Shown here: positions 56,755-64,000 of the stretch, piece by piece | Position numbering within the stretch: position 1 is the stretch's first letter | Layout of the letters: the number at the start of each line of letters is the position of its first letter | Source: Dermatemys mawii | Lineage: Eukaryota > Chordata > Testudines > Dermatemydidae | DNA length: 64,000 nucleotides | Direction of reading: 5' to 3' | Assembly: GCA_007922305.1 (NCBI GenBank) | Contig: ML677335.1 | Coordinates: forward strand, 35,575,545 to 35,639,544 | The notes under the pieces: model-generated | What the model was told of the DNA's origin: nothing | Seen by the model: only the letters and a program-made list of their open reading frames with translations | The model's database searches: none | Program-made: the position numbers and the translations under genes

Positions 56755-56875
56755 TGTCTGTCTCATCTATTTAAATTATAAGCTCTTTATGGCAGGTACC
56801 GTCTCTTATTATGCATTTGTACAGGGCTGGCACAATGGCGAATGGTACTTTAATTAAAAAGAAAAACAACAGTAA
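56755..56875 (+). mobile_element. L2/CORE-SINE tail fragment
   Basis: AAATTATAAGCTCTTTATGG, CAGGTACCGTCTCTTATTAT and TTTGTACAGGGCTGGCACAA form the plus-strand tail in order. Confidence 0.6.
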
Positions 56876-56939
56876 CAGTAGAAATTCTGTTCTGAATTGA
56901 CAGTCAAATTAATGTTATTAAGTCTCTTTCTGCCAACAC

Positions 56940-57243
56940 TTAGGGCTTGTCTACACTACTGTCTGGATCAACGGGCAGCAGTCCATCCAGTGCGGGTCCA
57001 TTTATCATGTCTAGTACAGACACACTAAATTGTCTGATGATTGCTCTAGTGTTGACTCCAACATTCCACCTCAACAAGAAGCACGAGGGGAATTGATGGG
57101 AGAGCATCTCCCATCAATTCACTGCAGTGAAGACATCACAGTAAGTAGATCTAAGTACGTTGACTTCAGCTATGTTATTCACGTAGCTGAAGTTGCGTAA
57201 CTTACATAGATTTCCCCCTCTCCATAGTGTAGACCAGTCCTTA
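56940..57243. mobile_element. Putative PIF/Harbinger-like MITE, 298 bp, TTA target duplication
   Basis: The element 56943-57240 starts GGGCTTGTCTACACTA and ends with the inverted TAGTGTAGACCAGTCC. TTA flanks it on both sides (56940-56942, 57241-57243), the usual 3-bp site of PIF/Harbinger. An inner inverted pair, TTGATGGGAGAGCATC/TCCCATCAA, lies near 57095-57118. Another, TTGACTTCAGCTA/TAGCTGAAG, lies near 57161-57195. Non-coding. The superfamily call is inference from duplication length. Confidence 0.75.
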
Positions 57244-57849
57244 GGCACGTGAGCAATTTACAACCATAGTCCTGTAGAAGGACTAGTCCTACTAGACATT
57301 CTGGCAGAGGCAGAGTGTCGCTTCAGCTCCAGCCTGTGTAGTGGCTGGAAGACAGACATTTCAAATGGAGATTTTACTTTTTATGGACAGTTCATATACA
57401 TCAGACTTATCTGTGACTCAGAAGTAAACATATTTCATTCCAAATTAATTGGCAAACAGCAAAAGCAAGGACGTGTTGCAAACCCAGCCTTTGTGATCAT
57501 TTGCTCAGTGCTGATGTTTCTAAGGCTGAGAAGACTGATCTAGCTGGCACACTCATATATTCTATTTCTAATATATTTTAAAGGTTCTTCAATCTAGTGA
57601 ACCTTCAAGAGACCAGATGACTCTGACACCAGATAAAATGACTGTTTTATAAATGGGAGGATGGGGAGAGCGTACATCTTAACTTTCTGGAAGTCAGAAA
57701 TGCCTTAGCTCTTTTATTGGTCTGGCAAAATGAGGAAGTACTACCATTGTAGAGGATAGACTTACAGACTTCCTGATTTGTGTGTTTGCCCTGGTAAGGC
57801 AGTTCCGCTGTATAAATAGTCTAAAACAAAATAAATCTCCAATGGAAAA
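57244..57849. other. No gene seen
   Basis: Anonymous sequence. Confidence 0.4.
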
Positions 57850-58150
57850 GAAACTTCTCTATTATTATTTATCATTAGTATTAGTGCCTAGAAGCTTCAA
57901 CCAAGATCACAGTCCTCTTTCACTAGGCAGTGCACATAGTAAGAGACAGTGCCTGCCTAAGGAAATTACAATCTAAATGCACAAAAATACTGGAAAAAAG
58001 TATGATTGTCCCCATTCTACAGATGGGGAACTGAGGCACAGAGATACATTATGATCACACAGGAAGCCTTGGATAAGGATGAGAATTGAATTCAGATCTC
58101 CTAATCCCCATTTAAGTGCCTTACCCATGAAAGCATCCTTGCTACTACAG
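57850..58150 (-). mobile_element. CORE-SINE (MIR-like), nearly full length
   Basis: On the plus strand: tail complement ATTATTATTTATCATTAGTA, GTGCCTAGAAGCTTCAACCA, AGTAAGAGACAGTGCCTGCC. Then the core complement: CCCATTCTACAGATGGGGAA, CTGAGGCACAGAGATAC, CACACAGGAAGCC, TTGAATTCAGATCTCCTAAT, TGCCTTACCCATGAAAGCAT. The same type as 51470-51775. Confidence 0.8.
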
Positions 58151-58152
58151 TA

Positions 58153-58385
58153 TATCATAGGACTGGAAGGGATCTCAAGAGGTCATCTAGTCCAGTCCCC
58201 TGCACTCGTGGCAGGACTAAGGATTATCTAGATCATCCCTGACAGGTGTCTAACCTGCTCTTAAAAATCTTCAATGATGGATATTCAACAACCTCCTTAG
58301 TCAATTTATTAAAGTGCTTAATCACCCTGACAGGAAGTTTTTCTTAATGTCCAACATAAACCACCCTGCTGCAAATTAAGCTCAC
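58153..58385 (-). mobile_element. CR1 3' end
   Basis: TATCATAGGACTGGAAGGGA and TCTCAAGAGGTCATCTAGTC, then GGCAGGACTAAGGATTATCT, is the complement of a CR1 3' UTR and ORF2 end. It is close to the copy at 13900 in sequence and truncated at about 58385. Confidence 0.85.
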
Positions 58386-59149
58386 CCATTCGGCCCAAGC
58401 CTCAGCCTTAATGCAAACATTACCTTCCATTTCAACAGTGCTGCTGGTTCCTATATAGCTCATATCCATAGTTTTAAGACCTACATCATGAAAATGGGAT
58501 GCATTCAGGCTTTCAGTAAAGGTGAGAAACTTGTTCACTCCAGTGTCTGAGAGTCTACTGCAACTGTAAATGATGATACCTAAACTCCCCCTTAGGTCAT
58601 TCATTAAAAGACTGGGAAACAAGCAAGATAAAATACAAATGTTTTCTTTTTCTTTGCCCATCTGTGGATCTTTAATCTGTGACAGCTACAGTCAAGCCAA
58701 GGAAAAAAAACAACTAGCAATGGTGCCATGCTTTTCACTCATTTTTCCTGCTTACCACTTAGGTTTTTCTGTTATATTGTAGCACGTGACTGAGCTCACA
58801 ATACACAAAAAGATATAATGTTAACTTGACTCAGGAATTAAATACTCTTGTATCCATCCTTATGAGCCAAAAGGTAATCAGAAAGTGATGCTGCTTGATA
58901 TCAATATAATAAAGAAGGATGAGAAATAGGACCTAATTAACAGACTGTAGGTTTATTTTCCATATGATCTTGGAGATATTACATATAGATAAAACCTCTT
59001 TTAATCAGAAATACCAACTGTCAGTACTACTATTTGGTGTCAGAACATTATTATAATACACTGTGTGCCCCTTTGGTTTAAATGCATTTTTATTTTGATT
59101 AATGACAAAAATATAAATGACTATAGGATGGGAAAGAATGGGAAGCAGC
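58386..59149. other. No gene seen
   Basis: Anonymous sequence. Confidence 0.35.
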
Positions 59150-59670
59150 ATGATTCATGAAAGATGTCATCAAAAATAAAGGAAATTGTAGGTCCTTTAC
59201 TCAGCAGCAAAGCAGTGCTAATAACAGATGGCATCAAGAAGACTGAGGTGTTTAATGCCTGTTTTGCTTCAGTCTTCACCAGAAAGATTAATTGTGATCA
59301 GATGCTTAACAATTAATATTCAAAACAAGGGGGGAAAGAATATAAACCAAAAATAGAGACAGAACAGGTTAAAGATGCTTAGATAAGTTAGATGTATTCA
59401 AGTTGGCAGGTGCTGATGAAATTCACCTCAAGGTACTGGCAGAAGCCATCTCAAAATGGTTACCAATTATCTTCTAGAACTCATGGGGGATGGGTGAGAT
59501 CACAGAGGGCTGAAAGAGGACAAATTTAGTTCCTGTCTGTAAAATGGGGGAACAAAGAGGACTAGGGAACTATGGCCAAGTCAGCCTAACTTGACACCTG
59601 TCAGATACTGGAACAAGTAATTAAATAATCAAATTGAAACCATTTAATCAAAACCATCTGTTCTAGAGAG
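59150..59670 (+). mobile_element. CR1 LINE, left part (endonuclease-RT linker to RT start)
   Basis: In broken plus frames: VFNACFASVFTRKINC, LDVFKLAGADEIHLKVLAEA, EISQG-like text, RTNLVPVCKMGEQRGLGNYG and QVSLT. This is the CR1 ORF2 segment leading to RT motif 1-2. Continues after the LTR at about 60190. Confidence 0.75.
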
Positions 59671-59689
59671 GAACCAAGGACAGATGCAA

Positions 59690-60187
59690 GGGCACAAGAA
59701 GATTATAACGTGCCCCACTGAAATATAAGAAAAGGGCAGATTGACAAATAAAGATGAGACAAGCACCTATCAATTGGGAAAAGGTAGCTGTGATCAAAGC
59801 CAGCATGGGTTAGCTCCCTGAGAGACTTAATGAAAGAACAAGATAAAGAATGAGAAGGACAATTTAATAAAACAAGCACTTGTCAAACAATAATTGATTA
59901 CAGCGTGAAGGTGCAAAAGGACCCAATGAAGGAAAAATCATTATATAAACAGGGTGCCTTTCCTCGAAACTTTGAGTTTGTCCTGCCAAGACTTCCCCAG
60001 AACATCATGTCATGACCAACAAAACCCAGCTCCTCCCTGCCCATGATCAAATCTAGCTGGCCACTAGATTGATCCAGACTCTGAACTGGTATCCATAACA
60101 TCGACTGGCGGGATAGTGCATGTGAGCATGCGTGACTGAATACTAATTGTTGTATCTTCAATAAAATGCAGCGTATTGCCTTTTCCC
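59690..60187 (+). mobile_element. Solo LTR-like insertion within CR1 (candidate ERV LTR)
   Basis: Text unrelated to CR1 separates its two halves. It holds ATTATATAAACAGGG (TATA, about 59940), and 210 bp later TCTTCAATAAAATGC (AATAAA at 60160-60165) and TGCCTTTTCCCTTG. Spacing and order fit U3-R-U5 of an endogenous retrovirus LTR. Exact TG...CA ends and target duplication were not fixed. Confidence 0.6.
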
Positions 60188-60705
60188 TTGAAAAAGTTCC
60201 TGTGGAAGCCTCAGCTGGAGTACTGTGTCTAGTTCTAGACACCACACTTTACGAAAGATATGCACAGATTTGAGACAGATCAGAAGTGGGCAACAAATTA
60301 TATATTTTTTTTTAGAAAATCTGACCTATGAGAAGAAACTGAGTGTTGAGTCCTGAAAAAAAAGACGGTACCTGATGGTCTTCACATACATTAAGAGCTA
60401 TTCTAAACAGGATGTTGATCAATCGTTCTCCATTCCACTGCAGATAGGTCAAGAAGTAACCAGTTTAATCTGCAAGTTAGAGAATTAAATATTAGGAAAA
60501 ACTTCCTAGCTATAAGGATATTTAAGCACTGGAATGGGCTTTCAAGGAAGGTTGTGGAATCCCCATCACTGGAGGGTTTAAAAAACAAAAACACCTGTCA
60601 AGCCTGGTCTTAGTTTACTTGGTTCTACTTTCAGTGCAGGGGTCTAGACCCATTGACTTCTTGTGGTCCTTTCCAGTCCTACATTTCTATTATTCTATGA
60701 AAGTT
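60188..60705 (+). mobile_element. CR1 LINE, right part to 3' terminus
   Basis: PQLEYCV-like text (CAGCTGGAGTACTGTGTC), QKWATNYI-like text, then [20 protein letters not shown] from GGAATGGGCTTTCAAGG onward. The end TCTATTATTCTATGAAA is the CR1 3' terminus. The CR1 part that should lie between 59670 and 60188 (RT core to thumb) is missing as well as interrupted. Confidence 0.8.
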
Positions 60706-60714
60706 CTGAGAAGT

Positions 60715-60965
60715 TTTCTAAAGTGCCTGTGATTTAGAAGCACAAGTCATACTGATTTTCAATAGAAAATGTGCTTCCAAATCCCTTAGGTGCCCTCCAA
60801 AATCTCCCTCTCACTTGATAGCACAAAATCCATACGGGAAGATTTTCAGAAGCAAGTAGTGATTTGGGGCATCTCAGTTTTTGTTGTTGCTAAAGCTGAG
60901 AAACCTTAAATGGCCCGAATTTTCAGAAAGTACTAACTTACCACCCTCTGAAAATCAGTCTCCAG
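60715..60965. repeat. Palindromic MITE-like repeat, GAAAATTTT-type
   Basis: AAAGTGCCTGTGATTTAGAA, CTGATTTTCAATAGAAA, CCCTTAGGTGCC, GGAAGATTTTCAGAAG and CCGAATTTTCAGAAAG follow the plan of 18001-18236, with two inverted units. Confidence 0.5.
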
Positions 60966-61379
60966 TTCAAGATGGAGCCAAACGCCTTTTTTCCATTAGG
61001 GTAGGGAGAGACAGAAACAAAGAAACAGTATCCTAAGCAAGATAGCTCTTACAACACCAGCATTTTCTAAAATGCCATACAAACGAAAAACTTCTAAGTA
61101 CCCAGAGCAGAGGACTTCTCAAAATTGGTGGAAAGTTTTTACAAATTTAATGTGAATGTTTTCACTATTTTTTGTGCATGATTTCATATGTCCCAATACT
61201 GTGACTTTTTTCCTAAAATTTCAGTGGAGTGGAACTTCTTTGCATTGAAACCTACAAAAAGCCATGATTGCTTACATGTTTTTGACTGGTAATTGTATCA
61301 GATCATAGAGGTCACATGGTCTGTAGGAAAGATCAGAAGGCTGGTACCCAGGAACTCCTGAGCTCTATTTCCCCTATAG

Positions 61380-61560
61380 CCACTAACTGGTCTTAATAAT
61401 ACTGTGCACTTCTTTAGAACTTTACACAAACTATTCAGCTATGCCCCACAACACCTCTAGAGACAGTTAGTTCAATTTACAGATGAGGAAACTCACTGAA
61501 CTTATGTGACTTGTCCAGACTCTCACAGCAAATCAGGTCTTTTCACTCTCAGTCCCATAT
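61380..61560 (-). mobile_element. CORE-SINE (MIR-like) fragment
   Basis: AATTTACAGATGAGGAAACT, TATGTGACTTGTCCAGACTC and TCACAGCAAATCAGG are the complement of the MIR core in order. Confidence 0.6.
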
Positions 61561-61739
61561 CTAAGCTCCCTGGCAAACCTCTTTGGGAAAAATACAGCCC
61601 TTGCACAAATGCATTCTGTCAAATTTTCCAGGAAATACTCAACCATTCTGTGACCCTAAAAACACCTCAATCCAAATGGCACGCTGTCATGATATTTACC
61701 CAAAATGTGACATAATATATCACTGAAAAACTAATAACT

Positions 61740-63340
61740 CATTGATCACTCTTATTGTCGTCTGAGGTATGTATAGTTAACTCACAAAAGACCTTACAGA
61801 TGTGCTGGAAATATGTGACTAAAACACATTGAGTGGGAGTTTATCATCTCCAGACAAAGGAAAGAGGCCAGCATCTCACAAGGGGCGTGGCCACATTCAA
61901 TGGGCTATTTGTTTTTATCAGAGGTTTGGTTGCATTTACATTGTGAAAATCACTAGTGGGGGAGGAACAAGCATGAAGTCTACATCAGACATCATGGCAT
62001 CTACAACCAGCAGGGGAAAGGAACATTATCCAGGGATATCCTTCAGAAGGATACATTTCAAAGGTTTATTGGACTATGAAGAGAGCAAGTTATCCTTCAC
62101 CTGAGGAGACAAAGAAAACGAGCACTTTTAGCCAGAACCCTTCAGAGTTCAAAGAATTGATCAGTGATGCTTGAACAAAATGACTGGTGATAAAAAAAAA
62201 AACTTATTTGAATAAGGCTGAAACATACCGCACCCTATGAAACCTTTGTACCCACATATTCACCACTGTTATATGATTTTATGTTTTATACAAAGTATGC
62301 CTTGTGAAATCATTTCAAAAGTCATAGTCTGTTAAGTATTGGTGGCCTGCTCAAGTGTGTATATCAACATTGTGTATGGAATGATGAAATTTTGCTACAT
62401 ATTTGTTACTGGAACAAGTGGTGAGTCTGGGAAACGTCCACCTCTCTCTACCCCCGTCTCTGCCCACTTTGTAAACAATGATTTAATCACCAAAACAATA
62501 TATTGGCACATGAAGCTAATAATATATTTTATGCCTATCTCAGTATTTTCACTCCATGTAGCTGAAAAAGGGGGGTTTTTAATCATGAAAGCTTATGCCC
62601 AAATAAATCTGTTAGTCTTTAAAGTGCCACCAGACTCCTCATTGTTTGTGTGGAGATAGACTAACACAGTTACCCCTCTGATACTTGATCTAATCACTGA
62701 ACCTGAGGCAGTGGTCCCAGGCTGAAAGGAGTTAGTCTGTGAAGTGTATTGCAGCTAATGGTAAAACAACCTGTTCTGCTTTGAGGATTAGCAGCCTTGA
62801 AAAAGTGCAGAAATTTAGATTGTGGTTTTATCTTTTATTTAAGTAATTAATCTTTACTTCTATGCCTGTATGAAGTCATTCGATAGTTAAGAAACTTGTT
62901 TACTCTAAACAAGTTTACTTTATTTAATCTAAACCTCGGAGCTTTGATTGATGTGTCTGGGGAATCTATTCAGATTACAAAGGCTGGTGAATATCCACTT
63001 CTCTCTAATGGTATGGTGAACTAATTAATGATCTTATATGGTTCAGGAAGGTCTTGAGCAGTGTAAGACGCACATTTCTGAGGTCTGAGGCTTGGGGTGA
63101 GGAGGGATTTGCACGTGTCTCCCTGTATACAGTTCATGAGTGGCTGTGGAAGCATTAACGTAACTTTGAATATGCCATCACATGCCAATAGCTGTGAGAG
63201 AGTGAAGCCTAGAGGGGCTGCTTTTCACTAGCTGAATAGCATCAGAGGTATCCTGAGCTAGAGTTAAGGGGCCAAAGAAATTCCACAACCCAGATTGTAC
63301 TCTGGGGGATGTCACAAAAAGATACTCTAGTTTGCTGAAT
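61740..63340 (+). mobile_element. ERV/LTR-like block interrupted by a Penelope 3' end (candidate)
   Basis: Words such as AAGGGGCGTGGCCACATTC, CTTTGTACCCACATATTCAC, TATGCCTTGTGAAATC, ATTTAAGTAATTAATCTTTA, CTTCTATGCCTGTATG and AATCTAAACC, in this order, match my memory of a long LTR-type repeat of turtles. The middle (about 62420-62688) is Penelope-like. Ends and class are uncertain. Confidence 0.4.
62420..62688 (+). mobile_element. Penelope-like element 3' end
   Basis: ACTCCATGTAGCTGAAAAAG, ATGAAAGCTTATGCCCAAAT, AAATCTGTTAGTCTTTAAAG, TGCCACCAGACTCCTC, then AGACTAACACAGTTACCCCT and CTGATACTTGA form the typical 3' end of a turtle Penelope-like element. The left boundary is a guess. No coding part remains. 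Confidence 0.65.
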
Positions 63341-63375
63341 TAGACTGAAGTCTTAAGAACCATATTCTCACTTCT

Positions 63376-63830
63376 TTCAAAGTAGTAGCCGTGTTAGTCT
63401 GTATCCGCAAAAAGAACAAGGAATACTTGTGGCACCATAGAGACTACCCAGTTTATTTGGGTACCAGCTTTCATGGGCTAGAACCCACTTAATCAGATGC
63501 ATAGAGTGGAACATAGAGTAGGAAAATAGATAGATACACACAGAGAGAGAGAGAACATGAAAAGGTAGAGGTACCAACTTTAAGTGGCTTATTAAATTAA
63601 GGTGAGCTACCATCAGCAGGAGAAAAAAAAACTTTTGTAGTGATAATCAGGATGGCCCATTTCAAACAGTTGACATGAAGGTGTGAGTAACAGTAGGGGG
63701 ATACTTAACATGGGGAAATAGATTGCAAATATGGGGGAATAGATTGAAGTTTGTGTAATGACCCAGTCACTCCCAGTCTTTATTCAAGCCTAATTTAATG
63801 GTATCCAATTTGCAAATTATTCTCACTTCT
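63376..63830 (-). mobile_element. Penelope-like element, 3' part
   Basis: TCAAAGTAGTAGCCGTGTTA, GTCTGTATCCGCAAAAAGAA, TACTTGTGGCACCATAGAGA, GGTACCAGCTTTCATGGG and CCACTTAATCAGATGCAT are the complement of a Penelope-like 3' end, homologous to 62551-62688 in inverted form. It then continues through an (AG)n run near 63541-63553 and CACTCCCAGTCTTTATTCAA. It is longer than the other copies but still without a readable GIY-YIG or RT domain. Confidence 0.7.
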
Positions 63831-64000
63831 GTTTGTTTGTAACCATGTCTGTCTATATTCCTTATACTTGAGGTCAATTAAACTCTGTCCTCTTACTGAT
63901 ACATTTACTTTACCTTTAATATAAAGCAGCTCAGTGGTTTCATTAAAATAGTATTTGTTAACTGTAACTAAGGTAATAAGCTACTGTGTACATTCTCTTT
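63831..64000. other. No gene seen at window end
   Basis: AT-rich flank of the Penelope-like copy. Confidence 0.35.

Overview
The window reads as non-coding reptile DNA, most likely from a turtle. It is AT-rich and intron-less in appearance, and I found no host exon, rRNA or tRNA gene. Recognisable sequence is almost all transposable-element debris. The mixture is CR1 LINEs of at least two 3'-end types, L2-like LINE, CORE-SINE (MIR-like) copies, Penelope-like 3' ends, Ty3/Gypsy-type LTR elements, and small hAT- and Harbinger-like MITEs. That mixture is typical of turtles. Crocodilian or tuatara DNA is less likely but cannot be excluded by eye.

Layout. 1-3503: an LTR retrotransposon lacking its 5' LTR, with a tRNA-Leu-type primer site at 5-22, an in-frame gag/integrase remnant, reverse transcriptase, RNase H, polypurine tract and 3' LTR. 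Its integrase lies upstream of reverse transcriptase, the Gmr1-like order, and its coding strand looks G-to-A hypermutated. 3.9-8.9 kb: unique AT-rich sequence. 8.93-11.85 kb: a broken APE-type LINE with a C-terminal zinc finger and a CAT-repeat tail. 13.9-25.8 kb: CR1 and L2 pieces, palindromic MITE-like repeats and a hAT-like fragment in otherwise anonymous DNA. 29.5-31.6 kb: a LINE 3' end with a GAT microsatellite, a 601-bp hAT MITE with an 8-bp target duplication, and a solo LTR of the same family as the first element with a 5-bp target duplication. 35.4-38.9 kb: two GC- and CpG-rich LTR-like blocks, the second with ~62-bp tandem repeats. 39-43.5 kb: anonymous AT-rich DNA. 43.5-45.6 kb: CR1, an LTR-like piece and a foldback Penelope end. 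46-53.7 kb: anonymous AT-rich DNA with a CORE-SINE and AT-rich repeats. 53.8-64 kb: CR1 copies (one interrupted by an LTR), two intact MITEs, CORE-SINE, an ERV/LTR-like block and two facing Penelope 3' ends.

No genes here work together as a system. The most informative signal is the pair of related LTRs (2747-3503 and 30825-31639), because comparing them inside the window shows about two dozen G-to-A differences in one direction against about five in the other. Independently, the catalytic aspartates I could place in the same element's reverse transcriptase, and two in its RNase H, all read asparagine. This is the pattern expected from cytidine deaminase editing of minus-strand cDNA. All boundaries without target duplications are approximate, and family names rest on recognition, not on database search.
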